Source of the DNA: Candidatus Saccharimonadota bacterium
GTDB taxonomy: Bacteria > Patescibacteriota > Saccharimonadia > Saccharimonadales > Saccharimonadaceae
Length of the DNA: 60,340 nucleotides
Assembly (NCBI GenBank): GCA_017545485.1
Contig: JAFWMY010000002.1
Location: forward strand, 71,688 to 132,027
Direction of reading: 5' to 3'
Under the pieces are notes generated by a model. That model searched no databases. It was not told the DNA's origin and was given only the letters and a program-made list of their open reading frames with translations. Positions within the stretch are counted from its first letter, which is position 1, and each line of letters starts with the position of its first letter. This document shows, in pieces, positions 8,957 through 18,333 of this stretch. The position numbers and the translations under genes are program-made.

Positions 8957-9760
8957 TTATAGCATATGTTGTAAAAAATCAGCAAGGCAACAGACGATGA
9001 CAAAAGCCGCAACCATAAATGGGCCAAAATAAATCTGGTGGTTTTTGCGTTTAATGACGGCAGGTGCCATAACGAGACAGGCGAGAATATTGGCGAGGCA
9101 AAGCGTAAGAAGAGCTAGCCATGGCTCATATAGTACGATTGCAAGAGCAGTACCAAGTAGCCAGTCGCCATCGCCTACCCATTTACCTTTAGAGATTATG
9201 TAAAGCGCCAAATAAAGACCGCCGAGGATAAGAATAGAAAGAAGCGGTTTAATAACTAGTTCGTAAGAAAATGGAGAGGTTTGAAGAATAGTAATTTCTT
9301 TAATAATAAGGCTAATGATAGCGACAATAATTGCGATGGTGAGAAATCTAGTGGGGAGCTCGCCATAGAGACCGTCGTAGATAGCGAGAAAACTAATTAT
9401 AATTACAAAGATAAGAAGGATGGCAAATTGAAACCAAGTGATAAGAGAGGCAGTTGTAATATCTATCGTAAAGCCAAGGAATAAAAACCCTAGAGCAAGT
9501 GTGAGTTCAGAGATGATTTCGGCTAGACCAATTTTGTGATGGCATTTACGGCATTTGCCACGGAGGATGAGCCACGAAACGATTGGAATATTGTCATACC
9601 ATTTGAGTTGGTACTTGCAATGCATGCAGAGTGAGCGGGGGCTTAATTTTTTGGCGGATTTATTGACCTCACGATAATGAAGACGACGAGCCTCACAACA
9701 AAGAAAGGAACCGAAACAAGCCCCGAGGATGAATAATAGAATATAGAATAAAACTTGCAT
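8957..9760 (-). CDS. pilD: prepilin peptidase / N-methyltransferase
   Basis: A 267-residue inner-membrane aspartic protease that cuts and usually N-methylates prepilins. The cytoplasmic zinc-type loop is present with four cysteines (CMHC...CRKC) near residues 45-75. The catalytic aspartates are in IYDGLYGELPTRF and the GDGDWLLG motif. About seven membrane helices are visible. The start at 9760 (MQVLF) is preferred because TACAAT ends 6 nt before it. It is followed after 7 nt by its likely substrate gene at 7822-8949. Confidence 0.92.
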   Translation of the reverse strand: MQVLFYILLFILGACFGSFLCCEARRLHYREVNKSAKKLSPRSLCMHCKYQLKWYDNIPIVSWLILRGKCRKCHHKIGLAEIISELTLALGFLFLGFTIDITTASLITWFQFAILLIFVIIISFLAIYDGLYGELPTRFLTIAIIVAIISLIIKEITILQTSPFSYELVIKPLLSILILGGLYLALYIISKGKWVGDGDWLLGTALAIVLYEPWLALLTLCLANILACLVMAPAVIKRKNHQIYFGPFMVAAFVIVCCLADFLQHML

Positions 9761-9827
9761 AGTTTTATTGTAGCACAAGCCTCTTGAATTTTATGCGGAA
9801 TTGATTATAATAAGCATAAGGAGAAAT

Positions 9828-10349
9828 ATGAAAAAGGGTGATTTTAGGTTTAAAAGAGGTTTTACCATTATTGAGGTCTCATTGGTGCTGGCAATTGCTG
9901 GGCTAATTTTTTTGATGGTGTTTGTCGCTCTTCCCTCTCTGCAACGCAACCAGCGGGATGCGAGAAGAAGAGAGGATGTGATGACATATTTGGAAGAGCT
10001 AAAAGCATACCAGAGGAATAATCGCGGGTATCTGCCTAATAACACTACGGCGTGGAATAGTTTTTTTAGTGAATACTTTAAGAACTTCGTTGATCCTTCT
10101 GGTGGCGAATATCAACAGGTTGTAGTCCAATGTGGAGATGTAAACGCCGATGCAGCTTGTAATAACAATGTTATCAATAATGTATATAGTTCTCCATTCC
10201 CTTTCCAATACGGTGACAAATCATTCGTCCTGTTGGTGGTTGAAAGGGCAGCTTGCGATGGTGATAAACCTATAAAAACATCTAATCCGAGGAATGTGGC
10301 AGTGTTGTATCGGCTTGAAGGTGCTGGAGTTTACTGCGACAATATATAG
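9828..10349 (+). CDS. type IV prepilin (PilA-like), plus-strand paralogue
   Basis: A 173-residue prepilin with the leader MKKGDFRFKRG/FTIIEVSLVLAIAG. Cleavage would fall after the Gly before FTIIE, leaving Phe1 and Glu5. The segment FTIIEV(V/S)LVLAIAGLIF is nearly identical to that of the prepilin at 12475-13038, while the C-terminal parts differ, with two or more cysteines (ADAACNNN, ERAACDGD, GVYCDNI). The start at 9828 has AAGGAG upstream and a TATAAT box. It runs against the other pilus genes, so it is independently controlled. Confidence 0.88.
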   Translation: MKKGDFRFKRGFTIIEVSLVLAIAGLIFLMVFVALPSLQRNQRDARRREDVMTYLEELKAYQRNNRGYLPNNTTAWNSFFSEYFKNFVDPSGGEYQQVVVQCGDVNADAACNNNVINNVYSSPFPFQYGDKSFVLLVVERAACDGDKPIKTSNPRNVAVLYRLEGAGVYCDNI

Positions 10350-10358
10350 ATAATTATA

Positions 10359-12371
10359 TTATTCACTTTTTAGGCATCTAATAGAATAGCCACGATGCTT
10401 GTTGGAAGTGCCTGTGCCCGGGTCTAGCCTTGAGGATTCGATGTTGAGTAAATATGCACTATTGCTTTGGCCAGTAGCAGAAGTCCAGTAGCTGCCAATA
10501 GTACTTCTATTTAATGCAGAATCGTTATAATAATAACCAGACCAAACGAAATTATTCGGGAAGTGTCTTAAGGCATTGGATATAGGGCTAACTTCGTTAG
10601 AACCACTATAATATGGTCTATTAGAACTGTTATAGTTTTCAGGAAGAATTCCATTATTAATGCTATTGACTATGAGCCCCCAGTAATCATTAGCGTCCTT
10701 ATTGCTTTTGTCACTTCCCTTTGGTAATCGCCAGCCTTTTGGGCAAATGGAAGTATCATTAACTACCGTATCAGAACTAGAATAGGATGTAGTGTCGGCA
10801 ATTGCAGCGGCCCAGGTGTAATAATTGCCATAACTATAAATATTAGTGCTCCCTAATGCTGGCTTAATTGCACGAGAGAATGTATTGCTATTGTTATAAC
10901 GTGGGAATCTGCTGCTAATATAGTCTCCGGAAATAATGTTTTCCGTTGTACCGTCTGTGCTATATAAGCTGTTTGCTATTGCTACATCTGCAAAATTGTT
11001 ATTTTCGGATTCGGCAAGCCCCGTGAAGCTTGGATTGTAACCCTGTGCTAACAATGCTTTATTATCCAAGGAATTTTCGGATTCTAATCTTAGATTTTCT
11101 GTAATCCAACAGTTTCCATCAGCAAGTTTTGCTACAGCATAGGCATTATCATCGCGAGCGTCTTGGAGCGCAATGACGCTACCAACTCCAAGTTCATTGC
11201 AACCATCCCATTCCTGTAAGGTTTCGTCTGCTTTTAGCCACACAGCGTATAGATGCATACCATACAATGACAAATCGTTAGTAAGAATTGTTTCATTTGG
11301 ACCATAAACAGTGACAACTTCGTTATTATTAAGTTTCGTGGCAGCATTCTTGTCTGTGCTCCAACCAAGGAAGCCATAATTTGGCAGTGAATAATTGCTA
11401 GCTAACAAAGTTACATTTGAATTACTAGATACTGGTTGTTGTCCCATCGTTCCTTCAGCGTCTGAATTATTTTGATAATAACAAATGTGTTCACTCGGGC
11501 AATCTGACCATTGTGCATAAAGCGTGACAAAGTTTTCAGCAGAAGCGAGATCAGTCACAGGCTGGCCACTTTGGTACTGTGTTCCAGAGCCATCTTGTGC
11601 GGTATTCCAACCTATGAAATAGTAAGTAGTCCCATCCTGTGTTGGGTTGCCATATACTTCTGTGGTAAGATTTGTGGTGGCCCCCTCCAGTATAGTCTGG
11701 TTGGACACTTCGCCTGTGCCAGTGACAGGAATGCCCAAATTGGTCCCCGTGGGATCATACATAACGGTATATTGGAAGCAGTCCTCTGGTAGAGTAGCAT
11801 AATAAACAATAGTGCCTGAGTTATGGTTTTCATCTTCGGCCATTTTATATTGGCCCGCCAAAGTATTGTTTGCAACTTTTACGCCATAATATATAAATAA
11901 ATTGTCATTGATTAAAGAAGAGCTTGCTGTTTGAGCAGGGGTACGAAGTGTAATAGAATTATCAAGTGTAGGGACAGGTCTAAAAATACTATTTTTTGTA
12001 GGGACTTCATTAGAATCTGAGAAATAAAAACCCCAAGTATTGTTTGAAGATATTAGGCTATTAATTCCATCTGAAGGGGAGAAGTATGAACCTGGAGAAT
12101 TGTTATTTGCACTACCATCCAAATATAGATTATTATCGTTTACGGTAGTAGATAAAGAAAGGTGATACCCGGCATGGCAGGTGGTGGTAACATTTAATTC
12201 TGCTTCTCTGATTGTTACGCCATCCCCTGAAGGAGAAACCTCAATTTCTTGGATACCGCTAGTTGAAAGGCTGAGCATGTGTTCAGCATAACTATCCCTA
12301 GAAGCAAAAAACAGCGAGATAAGGAGTGTAATTATAATATACGACGCAGTTTGTATTTTTTTGTTTTTCAT
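10359..12371 (-). CDS. secreted FISUMP / InlB-repeat surface protein
   Basis: A 670-residue exported protein with a signal peptide (MKNKKIQTASYIIITLLISLFFA, cut near residue 29). An N-terminal domain (about 30-190) resembles that of the 1496-residue protein. Two InlB-type repeats follow (197-287 and 290-375), then a FISUMP-type domain from about 385 to the end (YAVAKLADGNCWITENLRL, CPKGWRLPKG, SIRCLKSE). No cell-wall anchor is visible. It lies between two prepilin genes that point toward it, which suggests, but does not prove, a role in pilus-linked adhesion. Confidence 0.85.
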   Translation of the reverse strand: MKNKKIQTASYIIITLLISLFFASRDSYAEHMLSLSTSGIQEIEVSPSGDGVTIREAELNVTTTCHAGYHLSLSTTVNDNNLYLDGSANNNSPGSYFSPSDGINSLISSNNTWGFYFSDSNEVPTKNSIFRPVPTLDNSITLRTPAQTASSSLINDNLFIYYGVKVANNTLAGQYKMAEDENHNSGTIVYYATLPEDCFQYTVMYDPTGTNLGIPVTGTGEVSNQTILEGATTNLTTEVYGNPTQDGTTYYFIGWNTAQDGSGTQYQSGQPVTDLASAENFVTLYAQWSDCPSEHICYYQNNSDAEGTMGQQPVSSNSNVTLLASNYSLPNYGFLGWSTDKNAATKLNNNEVVTVYGPNETILTNDLSLYGMHLYAVWLKADETLQEWDGCNELGVGSVIALQDARDDNAYAVAKLADGNCWITENLRLESENSLDNKALLAQGYNPSFTGLAESENNNFADVAIANSLYSTDGTTENIISGDYISSRFPRYNNSNTFSRAIKPALGSTNIYSYGNYYTWAAAIADTTSYSSSDTVVNDTSICPKGWRLPKGSDKSNKDANDYWGLIVNSINNGILPENYNSSNRPYYSGSNEVSPISNALRHFPNNFVWSGYYYNDSALNRSTIGSYWTSATGQSNSAYLLNIESSRLDPGTGTSNKHRGYSIRCLKSE

Positions 12372-12397
12372 TTTTGTTTTGACCCTCTACGTGTACT

Positions 12398-12426
12398 AGT
12401 GTATCATGCTTATTCTTGTTTGTCAA
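12398..12426 (-). promoter_or_regulatory. sigma70 promoter of the 670-residue surface protein
   Basis: On the minus strand TTGACA at 12426-12421 and TACACT at 12403-12398 have a perfect 17-bp spacer, with TG upstream of the -10. The -35 box directly abuts the T tract of the preceding terminator. Confidence 0.7.
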
Positions 12427-12427
12427 G

Positions 12428-12459
12428 AAAAAATCGCCCCTGATGTGGGGCGATCTTTT
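12428..12459 (-). terminator. terminator after the major prepilin gene
   Basis: GATCGCCCC and GGGGCGAT pair around an ACATCA loop and are followed by six Ts on the minus strand. It separates the prepilin gene from the next surface-protein gene. Confidence 0.9.
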
Positions 12460-12474
12460 GTATATTAGCTAATT

Positions 12475-13038
12475 CTACTGATCGTCGATACAGTAAGTAC
12501 CGGCACCTTCTAGACGATAAATAACAGCAAAGTGACGAGCTGTGTCAACTACGGCTTTTTCACCATCGCACTTAGCACCTGTGCGGATGTAGACGATGTG
12601 GTCCATTTCTGTTTTGTCATATTCAAATGCGCCAGACCCAATATTCATGCCATAATATGTACCATCTGGGTCTTGGAAGTAGTTCACAGTAGTACTATCC
12701 GCAGTACCAGAGTTCATATAGTTACGCACAAATTTACAAGCTGAGGTTTGACAGTTTGGATCAGTCGTACTATCTGCATATTTTTCTACGCCTTCCCAGG
12801 TTGCTGAATCAACTGGCAAGTTGGAGCCATTATTCGTACCTTGGTTGTTGGTCTGATATTGCACTAGTGAAGTGTCAACACGTGCAAGGTCGTTACGACG
12901 GGCTGTATCACGCTGAGAACGCTGGAGCGCTGGGAGCGCGACGAAGACCATCAAGAAGATAAGACCTGCGATAGCAAGCACAAGCACGACCTCAATGATG
13001 GTGAAGCCTTTTTTAGAGTTGATATTTGCTTTAGCCAT
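12475..13038 (-). CDS. pilA: major type IV prepilin (PilA-like)
   Basis: A 187-residue prepilin with leader MAKANINSKKG, then FTIIEVVLVLAIAG: Phe1 and Glu5 after cleavage, and a single N-terminal helix. The C-terminal part has cysteine pairs (CQTSAC, then CDGE and TYCIDD) consistent with disulfide loops. It has a good Shine-Dalgarno site (AAAGGA), its own upstream promoter-like sequence and a strong terminator, as expected for the abundant subunit. It lies at the 3' end of the pilM-to-pilC operon and is a paralogue of the gene at 9828. Confidence 0.9.
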   Translation of the reverse strand: MAKANINSKKGFTIIEVVLVLAIAGLIFLMVFVALPALQRSQRDTARRNDLARVDTSLVQYQTNNQGTNNGSNLPVDSATWEGVEKYADSTTDPNCQTSACKFVRNYMNSGTADSTTVNYFQDPDGTYYGMNIGSGAFEYDKTEMDHIVYIRTGAKCDGEKAVVDTARHFAVIYRLEGAGTYCIDDQ

Positions 13039-13116
13039 AAATAAATCCTTTCTTAGATTTTTTATCCTTATGCTTATAATAACTTAATTCAAAATAAAAA
13101 TCAAGAGTTTTAAAAA

Positions 13117-14322
13117 TTATGTGGCGACTGAGTTGACGAGTGAGTAAATTGGGAGCAAGGTACCACCCACTACGACGCCAATAAGACCGGCCATGATAAC
13201 CATAAGAATTGGCTCAATCATAGTGGAAATAGCATTGATTTGCTCGTCAAGTTCATTTTCGTAAACTTGGGCGGCTTTACCTAACATTTCGTCAATTTTG
13301 CCGGATTCTTCGCCAATACTCGCCATCTGCGGGACGAGTGGTAACATATATTCGCGGTCTTTTAACGATTCGGAAAGTGGTTTGCCACCTTTAATAATTT
13401 CAATGGATTTAGTATACTCTTCTTCTACAACAGTGTTGCTGACTGCTTCTATAGCAATTTTGACAGAATCAAGCATCGGTACACCGGTCGCTAACATCAT
13501 TTCGGCAGTGCGTGCAAAACGTGAAACATAAAGTTTGCGGAACAAACCGCCAAAAATTGGAACGTGAATCTTAAATCCATCTGCGACTTTACGACCAGCT
13601 GGGGTCTTTTTAATTGCATACCAAATTGCGGCGCCAATAGCAGCAATAATAATTACGACTAACCACCAAAAATTGCCGAAGAAATCAGAAATATTAACTA
13701 AGAACTGGGTAAGGCCTGGTAGTTCCTCGCCCATATCTTCATAAAGATTCTTAACCTGCGGAACGACCATAATCATCATAAATGCAAGTACAGCAATAAT
13801 TACAACTAAAATAATGGCTGGATAAACAAGGGCACCTTTGATTTTGCTCATCATGGCGGCGTCTTTTTCTTCCTGATCGGCAAGACGTTTTAAAGCAAGA
13901 TCCAAAGTACCGGATGTTTCACCTGCACGAATGAGTGCCAAATAAACGCCGTTAAATATGTCTGGGTATTGGGCGAATGAGTCGTATAGGGTTTTACCAG
14001 ATTCTACATTGGTAAGAATTTCTTCTACAATCGTCTTCATAGTCTTGGCCTGGGTTTGGCTTGCAACGGTACGTAGGCTGGTAGCGAGTGGCAGGCCGGC
14101 TCCAATTAGAGTTGACAATTGGCGAGTGAACATGATGCGGTCTTTAGTAGTGACGCGGCCTTTGCCGCCAAAGAGACCTGTTCCCTCTTCAACAACAGTG
14201 TCTGGGATATAACCTTGTTCTATTAAAAGGCGTCCGGCAATTTGCTCGTTTTCGGCCTGAATGGTACCTTTGACGGCTTTGCCAGTTTCCTTTTCTCTAG
14301 CTTTATAGTTATATCGTTTCAT
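13117..14322 (-). CDS. pilC: type IV pilus inner-membrane platform protein PilC
   Basis: A 401-residue T2SSF/PilC platform protein that couples the PilB and PilT motors to pilin in the membrane. Two repeated T2SSF domains are visible (about residues 70-190 and 270-395), each with the GxPL...ESG/TGVP pattern, plus three strong membrane segments (about 170-195, 220-240 and 375-395). Length is standard. The preceding pilT ends 1 nt before its start. Confidence 0.93.
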   Translation of the reverse strand: MKRYNYKAREKETGKAVKGTIQAENEQIAGRLLIEQGYIPDTVVEEGTGLFGGKGRVTTKDRIMFTRQLSTLIGAGLPLATSLRTVASQTQAKTMKTIVEEILTNVESGKTLYDSFAQYPDIFNGVYLALIRAGETSGTLDLALKRLADQEEKDAAMMSKIKGALVYPAIILVVIIAVLAFMMIMVVPQVKNLYEDMGEELPGLTQFLVNISDFFGNFWWLVVIIIAAIGAAIWYAIKKTPAGRKVADGFKIHVPIFGGLFRKLYVSRFARTAEMMLATGVPMLDSVKIAIEAVSNTVVEEEYTKSIEIIKGGKPLSESLKDREYMLPLVPQMASIGEESGKIDEMLGKAAQVYENELDEQINAISTMIEPILMVIMAGLIGVVVGGTLLPIYSLVNSVAT

Positions 14323-14323
14323 T

Positions 14324-15409
14324 TTAGCCCTTGACTAGCCTGTTTAATTCATTGATATCTACGGCAAATTCGCGAGCAGAATCATAAGTAATGACGCCTG
14401 TTTGGACTAGCTTTGCTAGGGTACGATCCATAGTCTGCATACCTTGGTCTGCACCAGTTTGAATAGCATTATCAATTTGGTGAGTTTTACCGTCGCGAAT
14501 AAGCGAACGAATAGCAGAGTTTGCTACCATAATTTCAGCGGCGACAACACGACCACCACCGATAGCCGGAACAAGACGCTGAGCGCAAATGGCCATTAGC
14601 ATATTAGAAAGTTGTGTACGGACTTGGGGTTGCTGGTGGGATGGGAATACATCTACCATACGGTCAATAGATTGAGCGGCTGAGTTAGTATGTAAGGTAG
14701 CAAAGACAAGGTGACCGGTTTCGGCGATGGTAATAGCGGCCTGGATAGTTTCAAGGTCACGCATCTCACCAATTAGAACCACATCTGGGTCTTCACGCAG
14801 AACCGAACGAAGTGCAGCTGCAAAACTAAAAGTATCGTAGTGAACTTCACGTTGGGCAATGACAGAGCGTTGAGAACGATGGGTGAACTCAATTGGATCT
14901 TCAATAGTGATAATATGAGTAGATTTCTCGCGATTAATTTTATCTACTAAGGCGGCTAGGGTAGTAGATTTACCAGAACCAGTAGGGCCAGTGACGAGAA
15001 CTAAACCACGTGGGAAATCTGCAAAGGTCTCCACGATGGCTGGCATACCAAGATCATTAATGTTTTTAATCTGGTTCGGGATGAGACGAAAAGCTGCGGC
15101 GAGTTTGCCTCTTTCATGAAAAGCGTTAACGCGAAAACGGGCGATATCCCCAAAAGCAAAAGAATAATCAAATTCTTTGTCTTTCATAAGGATTTTTTGT
15201 TGCTCTTCGTCTAAGGTAGCAAAAACTAAATTGCGAACGGTTTCCTCATTTAATGGAGAACTCCCAGCTACTGGTGTAAGCACGCCATCAATACGTAGAA
15301 TTGGTGGGAGGCCATATTGGAGATGCAAATCTGAAGCATTGCGACGAACACATTCTTCAAGTAAGTTTTCTATTTTAACTGTAGTATTGATTTGACCAGT
15401 GTTTTCCAT
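14324..15409 (-). CDS. pilT: pilus retraction ATPase PilT
   Basis: A 361-residue hexameric ATPase that drives pilus retraction. Visible features: Walker A GPTGSGKST, Asp box ITIEDPIEF, Walker B DVVLIGEMRD, His box GHLVFATLHTNSA and the PilT-specific AIRSLIRD (AIRNLIRE in classic PilT). It sits between pilB and pilC. Its presence argues for retractable, motility-type pili, not static fimbriae. Confidence 0.95.
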   Translation of the reverse strand: MENTGQINTTVKIENLLEECVRRNASDLHLQYGLPPILRIDGVLTPVAGSSPLNEETVRNLVFATLDEEQQKILMKDKEFDYSFAFGDIARFRVNAFHERGKLAAAFRLIPNQIKNINDLGMPAIVETFADFPRGLVLVTGPTGSGKSTTLAALVDKINREKSTHIITIEDPIEFTHRSQRSVIAQREVHYDTFSFAAALRSVLREDPDVVLIGEMRDLETIQAAITIAETGHLVFATLHTNSAAQSIDRMVDVFPSHQQPQVRTQLSNMLMAICAQRLVPAIGGGRVVAAEIMVANSAIRSLIRDGKTHQIDNAIQTGADQGMQTMDRTLAKLVQTGVITYDSAREFAVDINELNRLVKG

Positions 15410-15429
15410 AGTTTTTTAAAGCTTTGACG

Positions 15430-17193
15430 TTACGAGAGATCGCTGGCAACGCGGTTGACTTCCTCCAATGATGTTATTCCTGACAGGACCTTGAGCATGC
15501 CGTCCTGGCGCATAGTGACAGTTCCCTTTGTTTTAGCAAGGCGCATGATTTCGTTAGCAGTAGCATGGGAAATAATTAACTTCTGGATATCTTCATCCAC
15601 GACGATGGTTTCATAAAGACCGGCACGACCTGAATAGCCGCCTGGGGTTTCTTTGGAATTAATACCCCTGGCTAGCATATAATAATCATCGTTCCTTACT
15701 GGAAGACCAGGATAGCCAAGGTCTTCGCTAATACTTGCGACTGATTCTTTATCGTCTGGTAATAAATCACCAATTAAATCATTGATGCCTTTGGTTTCAA
15801 TTTCAGAAGACTTATACATTTCGCGTTTTTCAGTTATACGGCGTACGAGGCGCTGGCCAATAACAACATTTAGAGTGGACGCAAGAAGGAATGGCTCAAT
15901 ACCCATATCAAGAAGACGAGGCAAAATACCGGCAGCTGAGTTAGTGTGTAGTGTGCTAAATACTAAGTGGCCGGTAAGGGCAGCCTGCACAGCAAGAGAG
16001 GCAGTTTCGGAGTCACGAATCTCGCCTACCATTACTACGTCTGGGTCTTGACGGAGAATGGAACGTAAACCACTAGCAAAGGTAAGACCAGCATCAACGT
16101 TAACTTGAATCTGGTTAATGCCTTCCATTTTATATTCCACTGGATCTTCCAATGTGACGATGTTGATTTCTTCAGATTTAATCTTTTGAATGAGAGCATA
16201 GAGTGTAGTAGACTTACCAGAACCAGTAGGACCGGAGGTGAGAATCATGCCGTTTGGTTTCTTAATACCTTCAAGCACATCACGAAGAGCACGGCCACTC
16301 ATACCCATTTTTTCTATTTCCATACTGACGCCGGTTTTGTCCAAAAGACGAATGACAACTTGTTCGCCCCAAGTGACCGGCGAAATAGCAATACGAAGGT
16401 CAATCTCCTGGTCATCTACTAAAACAGTAAACTGACCATCCTGCGGGATACGATGTTCGTCAATTTTCAGATTAGACAAAATTTTAATGCGAGATACTAA
16501 TGCTGGTGCAACGGTTTTTGGTAAATCCATAATTTTGCGAAGTACACCATCAATACGACAGCGAATAATGAGAGAGTTTTCTAGTGGTTCAATGTGGATA
16601 TCTGAGGCTTTAGTCTTGGCGGCGTAACTTAGAATCGTGGTGAGAGCTTTGGAAATTGGTGAGTCTTGAACGATGGTTTTGACGTTGGAATTCGCTGATT
16701 CAGCGGCTTCTTCGCCAGTTTCGCGAACTGCATCTTTGACACCGGAAAAGTCACCGTGATATTGTTCTTGCATTTCGCGGATGCCACGTTCAGAGGACAT
16801 CCAAACACGAATTGGCTGATTGACTAAGTTAGAAAGGTAGTCGGTAGCCTGGACGTTAGTGACGTCTACCATGGCTACATTTAACATGCCATCTTTTTCG
16901 CCTAACGGTACAGCTAGAACTCGTTCTGAGGCTTCGGCTGGGATTTTGGCTAAAATGTCCTGGTCAATCGTAATATTCTTGAGTTCAACGTATGGCACGC
17001 CAATAATAACCGCAGTAGCATGAGCGACCATATCGTCACTAATAATTTTGTGAGCGATTAAATCAGCAAGAATTGGGCGACCATTCATTTCGGCATCTTG
17101 TTTGATGGTACCAACTAAATTAGGGTCGGCAAGACCTTCTGCTAACAGAAGTTCAGTAATTTTTTCTTCGGCTTCTCTAGTCAGAAGAGCCAT
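15430..17193 (-). CDS. pilB: pilus extension ATPase PilB
   Basis: A 587-residue GspE/PilB ATPase for pilus assembly. An N-terminal GspE_N/MshEN domain covers about residues 1-150. The motor domain has Walker A GPTGSGKST near 320, Asp box VTLEDPVEY, Walker B DVVMVGEIRD and a His box. The start overlaps the preceding stop (TAATG) and has AGGAGAA. Odd point: the tetracysteine zinc site usual in PilB/GspE, just before the GYxGRxGIYE segment, is missing; the region around GGYSGRAGLYE has no cysteines. Confidence 0.93.
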   Translation of the reverse strand: MALLTREAEEKITELLLAEGLADPNLVGTIKQDAEMNGRPILADLIAHKIISDDMVAHATAVIIGVPYVELKNITIDQDILAKIPAEASERVLAVPLGEKDGMLNVAMVDVTNVQATDYLSNLVNQPIRVWMSSERGIREMQEQYHGDFSGVKDAVRETGEEAAESANSNVKTIVQDSPISKALTTILSYAAKTKASDIHIEPLENSLIIRCRIDGVLRKIMDLPKTVAPALVSRIKILSNLKIDEHRIPQDGQFTVLVDDQEIDLRIAISPVTWGEQVVIRLLDKTGVSMEIEKMGMSGRALRDVLEGIKKPNGMILTSGPTGSGKSTTLYALIQKIKSEEINIVTLEDPVEYKMEGINQIQVNVDAGLTFASGLRSILRQDPDVVMVGEIRDSETASLAVQAALTGHLVFSTLHTNSAAGILPRLLDMGIEPFLLASTLNVVIGQRLVRRITEKREMYKSSEIETKGINDLIGDLLPDDKESVASISEDLGYPGLPVRNDDYYMLARGINSKETPGGYSGRAGLYETIVVDEDIQKLIISHATANEIMRLAKTKGTVTMRQDGMLKVLSGITSLEEVNRVASDLS

Positions 17194-17459
17194 TATTGAT
17201 TCTCCTGAGATGCCTCATCTATGCATTCTCCGTATTGATTAACTTCATCGCAATCCCCGACATACACTTCTACGGTTGGGTTGAGCGCCTTGTAATTGAA
17301 AAGTTCTGGGTTTGGGTCGGTGAGATTTGTGGTTATATTTGAATTCACGGTTTTAAATTCAACTGGTTGGATTTCGCCTAAAAACAAGTTGCAAATGAAG
17401 AATGCAGCGATTGCGCCTATGAGAGCTGTTCCAATTGCGGTAGTAAGATCTTTTTTCAT
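17193..17459 (-). CDS. small single-pass membrane protein in the PilP position
   Basis: An 88-residue protein with one membrane helix (about residues 8-28) and an acidic extracytoplasmic tail with two cysteines (GDCDEVNQYGEC). It starts 2 nt after the pilO-like stop and its stop overlaps the pilB start, so it belongs to the operon. The order M-N-O-x-B puts it where pilP stands in other bacteria, but I see no PilP lipobox or fold signature. Function is by position only. Confidence 0.7.
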   Translation of the reverse strand: MKKDLTTAIGTALIGAIAAFFICNLFLGEIQPVEFKTVNSNITTNLTDPNPELFNYKALNPTVEVYVGDCDEVNQYGECIDEASQENQ

Positions 17460-17461
17460 GT

Positions 17462-18331
17462 TTATTTGGCCTCCGGTTTAATAGTTGTTGTGGATTCAGT
17501 GATTTTAGATGGATCTGTATAATAAGAATCGGCTTGCGCATGTAAAATCAGTGTATCGTCGCCGCCCCATTCAATAGTAGCTCTTCCAATGTTGAATTCA
17601 CGAATAGATCGTTCAATATTGTGGAGAATTGTCATAGTCGTAGCTGTGCTTGCTTCAATAGAGAGGTTAATAGATAATGCGTTAATACCTACATTTGCTT
17701 GTTTCCCAGAAGGAGTAGTGCCTGGGCTAATGGTTTGTGGCTCCCAACCAGAAGTAATAAATAACTTATTAAGACTAGCTAATAGAGCTTCTTCATTGCG
17801 AAAAGCCGGCAAGGCATCAGGAATGATACGAAGGGCGGAACAAGTTTTCATTAGTTGACTAGCGTCTAATAAGTCTTGTGCTGTTTTTGCACCATCTAGA
17901 ATCGTCTTAAGCTCTTTGTAGGTGTATTGTTTGCCTGTACTTTGATTAACACAAGAAGAGTCACCTTCCTTAGGAACTGAATTTAGAGCTTGATTGGCGG
18001 CAAGATTCTCTAGAATGTTTGAACGTAAAGTATTTGGAATTTGAGAAATCTCAATGCTATTTGGATCACATTTTTTTAATTCTTCGCTGTTATAAACGGA
18101 ACCAGCAGGTTTTTTACAAACACCAGTAGTTTCAATTATTTTGGAATAAGAGGCAATGGATTGTTCTTCTGCAGCGATAACTTTAGCATTAAAGAAAATT
18201 TGTTGAACAAAGTGGCTAGTAAGAGATACTGCAACTCCTAATACAACAGAGGCTGCAATAACCGATAAAATCATATACTGCTGGGCTTCGGAGATTTTGG
18301 CGCGTTTGCCGATTGCGACTTCTTTTGCCAT
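17462..18331 (-). CDS. pilO: PilO-like alignment-complex protein
   Basis: A 289-residue bitopic protein: a short basic cytoplasmic tail, a helix at about residues 17-41, then an extracytoplasmic region with a coiled-coil-prone part and a C-terminal ferredoxin-like part (INLSIEAST...RSIREFNIG). This architecture and its place between the PilN-like and PilB genes fit PilO. It has four cysteines outside the membrane, more than usual. The gap to the upstream gene is 2 nt. Called mainly from architecture and synteny. Confidence 0.7.
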   Translation of the reverse strand: MAKEVAIGKRAKISEAQQYMILSVIAASVVLGVAVSLTSHFVQQIFFNAKVIAAEEQSIASYSKIIETTGVCKKPAGSVYNSEELKKCDPNSIEISQIPNTLRSNILENLAANQALNSVPKEGDSSCVNQSTGKQYTYKELKTILDGAKTAQDLLDASQLMKTCSALRIIPDALPAFRNEEALLASLNKLFITSGWEPQTISPGTTPSGKQANVGINALSINLSIEASTATTMTILHNIERSIREFNIGRATIEWGGDDTLILHAQADSYYTDPSKITESTTTIKPEAK

Positions 18332-18333
18332 TT

